From contig NZ_FOKM01000002.1 of the NCBI RefSeq assembly GCF_900111905.1, forward strand, positions 593,693 through 657,692: a DNA stretch of 64,000 bases, in the 5' to 3' direction. The DNA comes from Rhizobium sp. NFR07 (GTDB lineage: Bacteria > Pseudomonadota > Alphaproteobacteria > Rhizobiales > Rhizobiaceae). A program made the position numbers and the translations under genes. The notes below the pieces were generated by a model that was not told where the DNA came from, searched no databases, and saw only the letters and a list, made by a program, of their open reading frames with translations. Shown piece by piece: positions 1 to 8,772 of the stretch (its first letter is position 1; each line of letters begins with the position of its first letter).

Positions 1-1
1 C

Positions 2-820
2 AATCCCAAGCTCAACAATTGCGTCAAGGGCTGGCAGGCGGCGTGGCACGACTGGGTCGTGCTGGCCGATTCCAACGTGTTGATGCCGCGCGACTACATC
101 GCCCATCTGATGGCGGCCCGCCGGCCCAATACCGGCTTGGTCTGCTCGACACCGCTCGGTTCGCAGCCCGACGGCTTCTGGGCCGAGGTGGAATGCGCCT
201 TCCTCAACGCCCAGCAGGCCCGCTGGCAATATGTCGGCGAGGCGCTCGGTCTCGGCTTTGCCCAAGGCAAGAGCATGCTGTGGTACAAGCCCATGCTCGA
301 CGCCGAGGGTGGCATTGCAGCACTCGGTGCCGAGATCGCCGAAGACGCTGCCGCGACAAAGCTTGTCCGTCGCCTCGGCCGCCGCGTGCATCTGGTTGCC
401 TCGCCGTTCGAACAGCCTCTCGGCCGGCGCAGGCTCGGCCAGATCTGGTCGCGCCAAGCTCGCTGGGCAAGACTTCGACGCGTCACCTTCCCGGCCTTCT
501 TTACTCCGGAAATCCTGCTCGGCATCCTGCCGCCGCTCGCGCTAGCGCTTGCAGCAGCGGCGACTTCGGCCACGGATGTTTCCTTCAGCTTGGTGGCTGC
601 CGCGGTCTTTGCTGCCGTCTATCTGCCGGAACTCGCACTGATCTTCGCCAAGAACTGGCAGCTTTCCGCCTGGACCCTGCCGGCCATGATCGCTCGCGAC
701 ACACTCGGCCCCGCAATATGGGTCCGCAGCTGGCTCAGCGGCTCCTTCGACTGGCGCGGCAACATGATGACGATCGGCACTGAAACCAGCGAATTGAGCT
801 CGGCGTCTGCATCGAGATAG
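2..820 (+). CDS. Ceramide glucosyltransferase-like GT21 glycosyltransferase (5' partial)
   Basis: The frame is open from base 2, so the start lies outside the window; the visible 272 residues are the C-terminal two thirds. GT21 enzymes transfer glucose from UDP-glucose to ceramide or related lipids at the membrane. Visible GT21 signatures are the second aspartate motif (LADSNV, followed by MP), a third acidic motif (AEDAAAT) and the (Q/R)xxRW acceptor-site motif seen as RQARW. After that come hydrophobic stretches typical of the C-terminal membrane anchor. An internal ATG at 59 is not the start, because conserved residues (NPKLNN, VKGW) precede it in frame. It is followed by a convergent tRNA gene. 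The family is fairly sure; the lipid acceptor is inferred. Confidence 0.85.
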   Translation, partial: NPKLNNCVKGWQAAWHDWVVLADSNVLMPRDYIAHLMAARRPNTGLVCSTPLGSQPDGFWAEVECAFLNAQQARWQYVGEALGLGFAQGKSMLWYKPMLDAEGGIAALGAEIAEDAAATKLVRRLGRRVHLVASPFEQPLGRRRLGQIWSRQARWARLRRVTFPAFFTPEILLGILPPLALALAAAATSATDVSFSLVAAAVFAAVYLPELALIFAKNWQLSAWTLPAMIARDTLGPAIWVRSWLSGSFDWRGNMMTIGTETSELSSASASR

Positions 821-885
821 CGGAAGCGCATAGCCGGTCAGCGACGGTTGCCCGAAACGCAAGATGCAAAGCATGAAGGAAGAAA

Positions 886-961
886 TGGTGCCGCTTGCAG
901 GACTCGAACCTGCGACCCCATCATTACGAATGATGTGCTCTACCACCTGAGCTAAAGCGGC
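886..961 (-). tRNA. tRNA-Thr (anticodon CGT)
   Basis: A 76-nt cloverleaf read on the minus strand. The acceptor GCCGCTT pairs with AAGCGGC, followed by A and an encoded CCA. The anticodon stem CATCA/TGATG encloses the loop TTCGTAA, giving anticodon CGT, which reads ACG (Thr). The T-arm has GGTTCGAGTCC. Confidence 0.97.
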
Positions 962-1079
962 CCGGCAGCGGCGGCGAAGCGCCGGCTGCGAGTGATGCGC
1001 TGATACAGGCAACGAATGGCGATTTCAAGCCGGATTTGAAAGAAGCTTTCGTTTTTCCTGCGCAGCCCGCTGCGCGGCT

Positions 1080-2036
1080 TCAAACAGCCAGCCGCTGCCG
1101 GGCCTGCGCATATTCCCGCTCCATGCGCGAAACGAGCTCCTCCACGGTGCCGACTGCCTTGACCGCGCTGACGCCTTGGCCCGCCCCCCATATTTCCTTC
1201 CAGGCCTTCGGGCCGGATACGGCTGCGTCGAAATCCATCTTCGTCGGATCGGCGACGGGCAGCTTGTCGGGGTCCATGCCCATGGCCGAGATCGAGCCCT
1301 TCAGGTAGTTGCCGTGTACGCCGGTGAAATAGTTGGAATAGACGATGTCTGCCGCATTGGAACCGACAATCATCTCCTTGTAGCCATCGGCGGCGCGCGC
1401 TTCACGCGTCGCGATGAATGGGGTGCCGATATAAGCCATGTCGGCACCCATGGCCTGTGCGGCCAGGATACCGCCGCCCGTCGCGATCGCGCCTGCGAGC
1501 AGCAACGGCCCGTCGAACCATTCGCGGATTTCCTCCACCAGCGCAAAAGGCGAAAGCGTGCCGGCATGGCCGCCGGCGCCGGTCGCCACCGCGATCAGCC
1601 CATCCGCGCCCTTGCGGATGGCGGAGTTGGCGTGGCGATTGTTGATCACGTCATGCAGCACGATGCCGCCATAGGAATGTATCGCATCGTTGACCTCCGC
1701 GACGGCGCCGAGCGAGGAAATGACGATCGGCACCTTGTATTTCACGCACATCATAAGGTCGTGTTCGAGACGGCGGTTGGACGTGTGTACAATCTGGTTG
1801 ACGGCAAAGGGGGCTGCTTGCCTTTCTGGATGGGCCGCATTGTGGGCCGCCAGCTCTTCGGTGATCTCGGCCAGCCATTCGTCCAGCTGGCTTTCCGGCC
1901 GCGCGTTGAGCGCCGGAAAGGCGCCGACCACGCCCGCCTTGCACTGGGCGAGCGTCAGCTCCGGATGCGAAATGATGAACAGCGGTGAGCCGATGACCGG
2001 CAACCGCAACCCGTCCTTCAGAACGGCTGGCAGCAT
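1080..2036 (-). CDS. Nitronate monooxygenase (2-nitropropane dioxygenase family)
   Basis: A 318-residue FMN-dependent TIM-barrel protein of the NMO family, which oxidises alkyl nitronates; many members have an unknown natural substrate. The N-terminus (LRLPVIGSPLFIISHPEL) is the usual family start. The FMN-phosphate loop GAGGHAGTLSPF and the later GADMAYIGTPFIAT segment are both present. Length is normal. The ATG at 2036 is preceded by GGAGG about ten bases upstream. It stands alone, divergent from the gene at 2257. Specificity cannot be read from sequence. Confidence 0.9.
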   Translation of the reverse strand: MLPAVLKDGLRLPVIGSPLFIISHPELTLAQCKAGVVGAFPALNARPESQLDEWLAEITEELAAHNAAHPERQAAPFAVNQIVHTSNRRLEHDLMMCVKYKVPIVISSLGAVAEVNDAIHSYGGIVLHDVINNRHANSAIRKGADGLIAVATGAGGHAGTLSPFALVEEIREWFDGPLLLAGAIATGGGILAAQAMGADMAYIGTPFIATREARAADGYKEMIVGSNAADIVYSNYFTGVHGNYLKGSISAMGMDPDKLPVADPTKMDFDAAVSGPKAWKEIWGAGQGVSAVKAVGTVEELVSRMEREYAQARQRLAV

Positions 2037-2053
2037 GAAGGAAACCTCCCGAA

Positions 2054-2068
2054 TTACCTTTACGTAAG
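2054..2068. promoter_or_regulatory. Candidate operator upstream of the nitronate monooxygenase gene
   Basis: TTACCTTTACGTAAG lies 18 bases before the start codon and contains the 8-bp palindrome TTACGTAA with a partly repeated half-site TTACC. It resembles sites of TetR- or MerR-type regulators of acyl or branched-chain metabolism. The match is by eye and no regulator gene is adjacent, so the assignment is weak. Confidence 0.3.
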
Positions 2069-2256
2069 ATGGAATATCAGATCGTTGTGGCTGTGGAAAG
2101 TCGCGCTATTTGGAGTGATCGACCTTCGGGCGATGGCCACATTTCGGCCAATTCAACGCGGGACGACGGGTTTCGAATGCTTGCAGTTCGGCGATTGAGA
2201 CGTTACCGAGAAATTAATTCGCGCTGAAAAGTCATGAGAAACCGGAAGGACCGGCA

Positions 2257-3555
2257 GTGAGCGGCTTGGAGACAGCCATCAGGAATGCGTTGGATCGCTC
2301 GGAGCGGGGCGACGGCCAGGTGCGTGCGCGCATCTACCAGTCTGCCCGTCAGGCACTGGATGCCGGGCTGCGCAAGCAGGGCGTTACCGACAATCTGGTG
2401 ATCATGCAGCAGCGCAAGCGGCTCGAGGACAAGATCAGCGAAATCGAGAACGAGGAAATCGACAAGCTGGCCCAGTCGGCACAGCCGCCAGTGCGAGAAG
2501 CCGCCTGGCCGCAGGCTGACATCGAGGCTCCGCGACAGGCCAAAATCGATCAGGCACCCAGCGTGGATGTTTCGCTGGATGCCCCTCAGGCCGCCGCCCC
2601 GGGCCTCCATCCCAACCGTGGTGTCGCTCCTGATCCCGTTGTGATGGTCGATGCGCCCCGGCAGGCTGGTGCAACTCCTGCGGCCGCCGATGCCGCTTCG
2701 CTCGGTGGCGTTACCCGCTCCGAGCCGCAGGCCGCGCAGGCGCAACCGGTTCCTTTCAGTGTCGATGTGCCCCATCTCGCGGAGCGTGCCGATCCGGGCA
2801 GGACCGAGGCCGCTCCTCTGCCGGGCAAGAACAAGGGCAGGGAGCGCAAGGCCCGTCGCGGCGCGAAATCATCGCTCGACATGCCGGCCGAGCGCGCTGC
2901 CAAGCCGCGCCGCCGTCGCAGCTTCCTCTCCCATCTGATCACATGGATGATCACCCTCGGCGTGGTCGCCGTCGGCTGCTGGATCTTCTACCAATCGGGC
3001 ATGGTTCAGTCGATCGTCGATGATGCGATCGAATCCGCCCGCCGCCCGCCCGCCCTGCGGTCCTCGGGGCAGGGCCCTTCGGCGCTTACCTCGCGCGGCG
3101 GCTTTTCCGAGGAATGGGCGGATATATTTGACCCCGACGAGAGCACGGCGTTCCGGGCGGGGCCGCAGGCCCGGGCCGAGGTCGCGACCGGCTCGGAAGG
3201 GCAGGCGCTCAAGGTCATCTCCGCCACCCCTGGTGCGGGCGGTGATATCGCAGTCGAAGTTCCGGCGGAAATCCTGCGGGAGATCGCCGGCAAGAGTTCG
3301 ACGCTTGCGCTGACCATACAGTCGGCCACCAATCAGCCGTCGCAGATCTCCGTCCGGTGTGATTTCGGCAGCCTCGGCACATGCTCCCGGCATCGCTTCA
3401 TTGCCACGCAGGAAAAGCTCGACGCGCTCTTCAGGGTCACGTTCGATCGGAGCATTGCCCCAAATGCCCCTGGCCGCCTGGTTTTCAACACCGGCATACA
3501 GGGCGCTGACCGGCCGGTCTTCATCTACTCGATCCGGGCTCTTCCGGGACAATAA
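2257..3555 (+). CDS. Conserved-looking membrane-anchored protein of unknown function
   Basis: 432 residues, GTG start, with GGAAGGA six bases upstream. Function not recognised. Residues 1-75 form a charged, probably helical region (many E, K, Q). Residues about 80-210 are an Ala/Pro/Gln-rich linker ending in a basic patch (KPRRRR). One membrane segment follows (about 225-250, LITWMITLGVVAVGCWIFY). The C-terminal 180 residues look like a folded periplasmic domain with two cysteines (RCDFGSLGTC) and a likely beta-rich pattern. The arrangement suggests a cytoplasmic N-terminus and periplasmic C-terminus. It is monocistronic, with a perfect hairpin over its stop codon. Confidence 0.8.
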   Translation: MSGLETAIRNALDRSERGDGQVRARIYQSARQALDAGLRKQGVTDNLVIMQQRKRLEDKISEIENEEIDKLAQSAQPPVREAAWPQADIEAPRQAKIDQAPSVDVSLDAPQAAAPGLHPNRGVAPDPVVMVDAPRQAGATPAAADAASLGGVTRSEPQAAQAQPVPFSVDVPHLAERADPGRTEAAPLPGKNKGRERKARRGAKSSLDMPAERAAKPRRRRSFLSHLITWMITLGVVAVGCWIFYQSGMVQSIVDDAIESARRPPALRSSGQGPSALTSRGGFSEEWADIFDPDESTAFRAGPQARAEVATGSEGQALKVISATPGAGGDIAVEVPAEILREIAGKSSTLALTIQSATNQPSQISVRCDFGSLGTCSRHRFIATQEKLDALFRVTFDRSIAPNAPGRLVFNTGIQGADRPVFIYSIRALPGQ

Positions 3556-3571
3556 TACAACGTCCCGGAAG
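3541..3571. terminator. Bidirectional hairpin between convergent genes
   Basis: CTTCCGGGAC and GTCCCGGAAG form a perfect 10-bp stem with an 11-base loop. The stem starts inside the last codons of the upstream gene and the loop contains its TAA. The convergent ppk2 gene ends 12 bases further on. There is no long T-run on either side, so termination strength is uncertain. Confidence 0.6.
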
Positions 3572-3582
3572 ACTGGCCGAGG

Positions 3583-4464
3583 TCATTTCAGAAACTTGGG
3601 CCCGAAGCCGAGAATCTTGTCATCGATCTCGCCGATGACGCCCTTGTCCTTGCCCTCGTAGTCGAGCGACAGCAGGATGTGGCGGATGGCGTTGAGATGC
3701 GCGCGACGCTTGTCGTTGGCAAGCACGACCGCCCAGGGCGCGTCCTTGGAATGGGTCTCTTCCAGCATCCTGTCACGCTTTTCCGTATACTGGTCCCACT
3801 TCGTCAGCGCGGCGATATCCATCGGCGACAGTTTCCAGATCTTCAGCTCATCATGCCTGCGGTCGTGAAACCGTTTCAGCTGCATTTCCTGGCCGATATC
3901 CAGCCAGAACTTGAAGAAGTGGACGCCGTCCTCGACGATCAGCTTCTCGAACCGCGGCGTCGCCTTCATGAAGCCGTCGTATTGGGCTGGTGTGCAGAAG
4001 CCCATCACCGGCTCGACGACGGCGCGGTTGTACCAGGAGCGGTCGTAGAGCACGATCTCGCCCTTGGTCGGAAAATGCGAGGCATAACGCTGGAAATACC
4101 ATTGTCCCGCCTCGCGTTCTGTCGGCTTGGTGAGCGCGATGACATGGGCGGAGCGGGGATTGAGGTAGGAGCGGATCGAGAAGATCGTGCCGCCCTTGCC
4201 GGCGGCGTCACGGCCCTCGAAGATTGCCATCAGCCGCTTGCCGCTCGCCTGCAGCCAGAACTGCATCTTCACCAGCTCGACCTGGAGGGCCTCCAGCTGC
4301 TTTTCGTATTTGTCCTTCTTCAGCTTGTCCTCGTAAGGATAGCCGCCTGAGGAGAGATCGCGGTCGCCGATCCAGTCCGGAAGCTTGGGGTCGTCGATAT
4401 CGAAGCGTCGCTGCTTGCCGTTGATATTAAGGTCGACGGCTCTGCTTTCGCTGGCACCCGGCAT
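3583..4464 (-). CDS. ppk2: Polyphosphate kinase 2
   Basis: 293 residues. PPK2 enzymes transfer phosphate between polyphosphate and nucleotides; in rhizobia they are linked to phosphate storage. The P-loop is [12 protein letters not shown] and the Walker B/lid region reads [10 protein letters not shown], both diagnostic. The C-terminal [11 protein letters not shown] and [15 protein letters not shown] segments also fit the family. The frame opens further upstream, but the ATG at 4464 has AGAGGAGA just before it and begins the normal family length. It is divergent from phoR and next to the pst operon, which fits a role in phosphate economy. Nucleotide preference (ADP or GDP) is not evident. Confidence 0.93.
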   Translation of the reverse strand: MPGASESRAVDLNINGKQRRFDIDDPKLPDWIGDRDLSSGGYPYEDKLKKDKYEKQLEALQVELVKMQFWLQASGKRLMAIFEGRDAAGKGGTIFSIRSYLNPRSAHVIALTKPTEREAGQWYFQRYASHFPTKGEIVLYDRSWYNRAVVEPVMGFCTPAQYDGFMKATPRFEKLIVEDGVHFFKFWLDIGQEMQLKRFHDRRHDELKIWKLSPMDIAALTKWDQYTEKRDRMLEETHSKDAPWAVVLANDKRRAHLNAIRHILLSLDYEGKDKGVIGEIDDKILGFGPKFLK

Positions 4465-4560
4465 TCTGCTCTCCTCTTGAACGCGAATTCGCTGGTTTTG
4501 CTTATCTAGTGCACAGCCGGCCGGAGGCACGAGGTTTTCCATAGCCCGTGATGCACAAGT

Positions 4561-4581
4561 GTCATGTAAGGCTTATATGAC
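4561..4581. promoter_or_regulatory. Near-perfect palindrome between ppk2 and phoR
   Basis: GTCATGTAAG, one central G, then CTTATATGAC form a 21-bp palindrome with one mismatch in the 129-bp divergent region. TTATAT inside it could be a -10 element for phoR. The half-site GTCAT resembles a Pho-box core, but here it is inverted rather than directly repeated. Its position favours the phoR start at 4624. Confidence 0.45.
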
Positions 4582-4623
4582 CAACTGTTCATCGTGAAAG
4601 AGCCGGGATTCGAGCGGGGCATC

Positions 4624-5883
4624 ATGGAAGCGAAGCTGCGCGATATTGCAGGGAAAATTATTGCGGCCGCGCGGCGCGAGCGTCCCATCCTGCTGCTTGT
4701 TTCGCTGGTGGCTTTGATCGCGCTCGTGGGCGGCATCAGATGGTATGCGGTTCTGCCCTGCTGGCTGCTGATCGTAATCGCCTGCCTCTGCCGAAAACCC
4801 GTCGCCGTTTCGGCGTCGGAGCCGCTGCCCGAAGAGAGCGATGATGAGGAGGAGCCGCAGGATTCGCTGCCCCATATCGCCTCGGCCCTTGCGGCGCTCG
4901 ACATGCCGGTGCTGGTTCTGAACGGCGAGGCTGTCCTGCTGTCCCAGAACAAGGCCGCCGAAAGGGCGCTGGGTTCGCTCCCTATTGATGCGCATCTCTC
5001 GGCCCGCCTGCGCTCCCCCGGCATTCTCGACATGGTCAACGAAACGATCGCGACCGGCGAGGCGAACCAGATCGAGCATTCCGAACGACTTCCCTCGGAG
5101 CGAGTCTATATTGTGAGGATCGCGCCGATGGATGCCGATCCCGCCATCGTCTCCGAACGGTTCTATCTCCTCTCCTTCCGCGATATTTCAGAACTGCGGC
5201 GCATCGACCGCATGCGCTCGGATTTCGTTGCCAATGCCAGCCATGAACTGCGCACGCCGCTGGCCTCGCTGCGCGGATTCATCGAGACCCTGCAGGGCCC
5301 GGCGAAATCCGATCCCGCAGCGCAGGATCGCTTCCTCGGCATCATGTTCGATCAGGCGACACGCATGAGCCGTCTGGTCGATGATCTCCTTTCCCTCTCC
5401 AGATTGGAGCTCAAGTCCCATATCGCCCCCGACCAGACCGTCGACCTGAAGCCGCTGATCGGCCATGTGCGCGACGCTCTCTTGCCCCTGGCGGAGGATC
5501 TCGGGGTCGAAATCCGTCTTCACCTGCCGGAAAACGGCATCGAGGTGATGGGCGATCGCGACGAACTGATCGAGGTCATCGAAAACCTGATCGAGAATGC
5601 CTGCAAATACGGGCAGGAAGGCAAGTTCGTCGATGTCTATCTGAGGGGCGGCGGCTCCCAGCCCGCCGAAGTGAGCGTCGTCGATCGCGGCCCGGGCATT
5701 CCCGCCGAGCACGTTCCCCGTCTGACCGAGCGTTTCTATCGGGTCAGCGTTGCCGACAGCCGCTCCAAGAAGGGGACCGGACTGGGGCTGGCCATCGTCA
5801 AGCATATCCTTACGAGGCACCGTGCCCGGCTCATCGTGAAGTCGCGTTTGGGGACCGGTTCCGAGTTTACCGTAAGATTTTGA
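4624..5883 (+). CDS. phoR: Phosphate-regulon sensor histidine kinase PhoR
   Basis: 419 residues, membrane kinase of the Pho two-component system. Two close hydrophobic segments (about 20-55) anchor it; there is no large periplasmic domain, as usual for PhoR. A PAS-like region lies at about 85-190. The dimerisation motif NASHELRTPLASLRGF carries the phosphorylated histidine at residue 207. The N box (NLIENACKYG), G1 (DRGPGIP) and G2 (GTGLGLAIVKH) complete the ATPase domain. A GTG at 4594 would add ten residues; ATG 4624 is preferred because the palindrome at 4561-4581 would otherwise abut the start. PhoU and PstSCAB downstream would signal phosphate status to it, and PhoB is its presumed partner. 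Confidence 0.93.
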   Translation: MEAKLRDIAGKIIAAARRERPILLLVSLVALIALVGGIRWYAVLPCWLLIVIACLCRKPVAVSASEPLPEESDDEEEPQDSLPHIASALAALDMPVLVLNGEAVLLSQNKAAERALGSLPIDAHLSARLRSPGILDMVNETIATGEANQIEHSERLPSERVYIVRIAPMDADPAIVSERFYLLSFRDISELRRIDRMRSDFVANASHELRTPLASLRGFIETLQGPAKSDPAAQDRFLGIMFDQATRMSRLVDDLLSLSRLELKSHIAPDQTVDLKPLIGHVRDALLPLAEDLGVEIRLHLPENGIEVMGDRDELIEVIENLIENACKYGQEGKFVDVYLRGGGSQPAEVSVVDRGPGIPAEHVPRLTERFYRVSVADSRSKKGTGLGLAIVKHILTRHRARLIVKSRLGTGSEFTVRF

Positions 5884-5945
5884 CATATAACGGTTGCACT
5901 GCACAGGTGTGCTGTAAATTTTTAAAGCAAAAACAGTGACTTAAT

Positions 5946-5963
5946 TTGTCACAAATGTTTCAT
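5946..5963 (+). promoter_or_regulatory. Pho box upstream of pstS
   Basis: TTGTCAC AAAT GTTTCAT matches the layout of two 7-bp direct repeats (consensus CTGTCAY) separated by four A/T-rich bases, the PhoB binding site. It lies 113 bases upstream of the pstS ATG, in the only long gap between phoR and the pst operon. Confidence 0.75.
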
Positions 5964-6075
5964 CGAAGTGACATAAAAGCTAGGGCCAACGGCCGCTATG
6001 ACGAGCGGGCCGAAGCCGGCAAGCGCGAAAGCCGGCGATAAACGCTTTCACAAAACCCATCACGGGAGAACATCG

Positions 6076-7110
6076 ATGAACATGTTGAAACTTTCCGCAG
6101 CGGCCCTCGTCGCCTCTGTAGCCTTTGCTGGCGCTGCTGCTGCGCGCGACCAGGTTCAGGTTGCCGGCTCCTCCACCGTTCTTCCTTATGCGAAGATCGT
6201 TGCTGAGACCTTTGCCGAGACCTTCCCGAACTTCAAGGCTCCGGTTGTTGAGTCTGGCGGCACCGGCGGCGGTCTCAAGGCGTTCTGCTCTGGCGTTGGC
6301 GAAGGCACGATCGACGTTGCAAACGCGTCGCGCCCGATCAACAAGAACGAAGCTGAAGCTTGCAAGGCTGCAGGCGTCAACGACATCCAGGAAATCCGCA
6401 TCGGCTACGATGGTATCGTTTTTGCTGCCGATAGCTCCAACGGCGACATGAAGATCGAGCCGAAGGACCTCTACAAGGCTCTCGCCGCTGAAGTTGTTGT
6501 TGACGGCAAGCTCGTCGCCAACCCCTACAAGAACTGGTCGGAAGTCAACGAGACCCTGCCGAAGGGCCCGATCGCTGCCTACATCCCGGGCTCCAAGCAC
6601 GGCACCCGCGAAGTCTTCGAAGAGAAGATCATGGCTGAAGGCTGCAAGGAAGCCGGCGCCACCGACGTCATCAAGGCTGCCATCTCCGACGCCAAGCAGG
6701 CTGCTGCCAAGTGCGTTGCCATCCGTAAGGACGGCGTAGCTGTTGACATCGACGGCGACTACACCGAGACGCTCGCGCGTATCGCTGCCAACAAGACCGG
6801 CCTCGGTGTATTCGGCCTGGCCTTCTACGAAAACAACATGGACAAGCTGAAGGTTGCGACCGTTTCGGACGTCGTTCCGTCGACCGAAACCATCTCCGGC
6901 GGCACCTACCCGGTTTCCCGTCCGCTGTTCTTCTACGTCAAGAAGGCTCACCTGGGCGTAATCCCGGGCCTGAAGGAATACGTCGAATTCTTCATCTCTG
7001 ATGACATGGTCGGCCCGGAAGGCCCGCTCGCCGAATACGGCCTGGTTGCCGCTCCGGACGACCAGCGCGAAGCAGTCCGCAAGGACTTCGAAGCTGGCAA
7101 GACCATGTAA
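6076..7110 (+). CDS. pstS: Periplasmic phosphate-binding protein PstS
   Basis: 344 residues. It captures inorganic phosphate in the periplasm for the PstCAB importer. The signal peptide is clear (MNMLKLSAAALVASVAFAG, then AAAAR). The mature N-terminus QVQVAGSSTVLPY carries the phosphate-binding SSTV loop, and ESGGTGGG and SKHGTREVF are further ligand loops. ATG 6076 is preceded by GGGAGAA. The codon use is strongly biased (GTT, GCT, AAG rich), as expected for a highly expressed gene. The Pho box lies upstream. It is followed by a GC-rich hairpin and then pstC. Confidence 0.96.
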   Translation: MNMLKLSAAALVASVAFAGAAAARDQVQVAGSSTVLPYAKIVAETFAETFPNFKAPVVESGGTGGGLKAFCSGVGEGTIDVANASRPINKNEAEACKAAGVNDIQEIRIGYDGIVFAADSSNGDMKIEPKDLYKALAAEVVVDGKLVANPYKNWSEVNETLPKGPIAAYIPGSKHGTREVFEEKIMAEGCKEAGATDVIKAAISDAKQAAAKCVAIRKDGVAVDIDGDYTETLARIAANKTGLGVFGLAFYENNMDKLKVATVSDVVPSTETISGGTYPVSRPLFFYVKKAHLGVIPGLKEYVEFFISDDMVGPEGPLAEYGLVAAPDDQREAVRKDFEAGKTM

Positions 7111-7118
7111 TGAACGAT

Positions 7119-7145
7119 CCGGCGCCGCCTTTCGGGCGGCGCCGG
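7119..7145 (+). terminator. GC-rich hairpin between pstS and pstC
   Basis: CCGGCGCCGCC and GGCGGCGCCGG form a perfect 11-bp stem with loop TTTCG, eight bases after the pstS stop and followed by TTTCTCGG. It could be a leaky terminator or a 3' stabiliser that raises pstS output over pstCAB. Confidence 0.6.
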
Positions 7146-7287
7146 TTTCTCGGCTTCGCGGCCGCTGCCCTCGCAAGGCAGGCCTTTAGGGCAAGTCCGA
7201 AGTTGGGCATTTGCGAATAATTGGGTTCCGGTGATGGGATTTGTGCGGTAGTGGCTGCCGCCGATGGCGGTAGGCCGGGGGATTGTG

Positions 7288-8772
7288 ATGAGCACACCAT
7301 TGATCTTGTTGATTTTGGCGATCATCGCGATCGTCTGTTACGTCGTCGGGACGCGTCACGCGCTGGCAATTGCCGGCGGTGTGTCCTCCAAGCTGCACTC
7401 TCGTCCCGGCTATTACGGCACGTTCGTTGCGCTCTGCGCGGTTCTGCCGGCAGCCATTCTTCTTGCCGCCTGGCTCATTGCCAGCCCGCTCTATATCAAT
7501 TCCGCTGTCCGCGGCGGCTTTCCCGAAGACATCAAGGCCAAGTCTGAAGCGGAACAGGGCCTTGCCTTCGGCATGATCAGCTCCGTCGCGCGCGGCATGG
7601 ACGTGCTGACGCTCGAGGAAATCGATCGCGTCGGTGCCAATCCGGCTGAGCTGCGCTCCGCGCTCGGCGCCAAGGGCGTGCCGCTTGCCGGCGATCCCGA
7701 GCCCTACATGGTCGAATCCGCCGGCGATCTGAATGCCATGACCAAGATCAGCAACCGGGTGATGACCGCCCTCGTGCTGATTGTCGCTCTCGCCGGTGCC
7801 GGTTTCTCCTATACACGCATCTCCCCTCGCTTCCGTGCCCGCAACAGGGTCGAGCGGGTTGTTCTAGGCGCTCTCGTACTCGCCTCGTCGATCGCGATCG
7901 TCACCACGATCGGCATCGTCCTGTCGATGTTGACGGAAGCCGGGCATTTCTTCGGCCGCGTTCCCGCCTGGGAATTCTTCTTCGGCACGGTTTGGGATCC
8001 GCGCTTTGCCGCCGCCGGTGCTGCCGCGTCGGAAGGCCAGTTCGGCCTGATCCCGCTGCTGCTCGGCACGCTGTATATCGGCCTCGTCGCCATGCTGGTC
8101 GCCGTTCCGGTCGGCCTGTTCTCGGCGATCTACATGGCGGAATATGCTTCGCCCAAGGTTCGCTCGGTGGCCAAGCCGCTGCTCGAGGTCCTGGCCGGCA
8201 TCCCGACCATCGTCTACGGCTTCTTCGCCTTGACCACGGTCGGTCCGTTCCTGCGTGACTTGTCTTCGCAGATCAACGGCATCGCCACCGGCGACTTTGC
8301 CAACTTCATCCAGGCGCAGAGCGTCCTGACCGCCGGTTTCGTGATGGGCATCATGCTGATCCCCTACGTCTCCTCGCTGTCGGACGACATCATCACCGCC
8401 GTGCCGCGTGCCCTGCGTGACGGTTCGCTCGGTCTCGGCGCCACCAAGTCGGAAACCATCAAGAAGGTCGTCATGCCGGCAGCGCTGCCGGGTGTTGTCG
8501 GCGCGCTTCTGATGACCGCCTCGCGCGCCATCGGCGAAACCATGATCGTGGTGCTTGCCGCCGGCGTCGCCGCCCGCATGCAGCTCAACCCGTTCGAACC
8601 GATGACCACGGTGACCGTCAAGATCGTCAGCCAGCTGACGGGCGACCTTGAATTCACCTCGCCGCAGACGCTGGTTGCCTTCGCACTCGGCATCACGCTG
8701 TTTGCCATCACGCTTTGCCTTAACATCTACGCGCTCTTCATCGTGCGCAAATACCGGGAGCAGTACGAATGA
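7288..8772 (+). CDS. pstC: Phosphate ABC transporter permease PstC
   Basis: 494 residues, inner-membrane permease of the high-affinity phosphate importer. The protein is longer than the enterobacterial form (about 320): the N-terminal 215 residues hold membrane helices and a periplasmic loop (SEAEQGLAFGMISS). The conserved core follows, including the coupling-helix EAA-type segment RALRDGSLGLGATKSETI. ATG 7288 has GGGGGA six bases before it; an upstream ATG at 7264 lacks one. Its stop overlaps the pstA start (ATGA), indicating translational coupling. Confidence 0.95.
   Translation: MSTPLILLILAIIAIVCYVVGTRHALAIAGGVSSKLHSRPGYYGTFVALCAVLPAAILLAAWLIASPLYINSAVRGGFPEDIKAKSEAEQGLAFGMISSVARGMDVLTLEEIDRVGANPAELRSALGAKGVPLAGDPEPYMVESAGDLNAMTKISNRVMTALVLIVALAGAGFSYTRISPRFRARNRVERVVLGALVLASSIAIVTTIGIVLSMLTEAGHFFGRVPAWEFFFGTVWDPRFAAAGAAASEGQFGLIPLLLGTLYIGLVAMLVAVPVGLFSAIYMAEYASPKVRSVAKPLLEVLAGIPTIVYGFFALTTVGPFLRDLSSQINGIATGDFANFIQAQSVLTAGFVMGIMLIPYVSSLSDDIITAVPRALRDGSLGLGATKSETIKKVVMPAALPGVVGALLMTASRAIGETMIVVLAAGVAARMQLNPFEPMTTVTVKIVSQLTGDLEFTSPQTLVAFALGITLFAITLCLNIYALFIVRKYREQYE

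Noticed and set aside
4594..4623. Upstream GTG start for phoR
   Set aside because: Would place the start 12 bases from a palindrome that probably holds the promoter; ATG 4624 is preferred, though not excluded.
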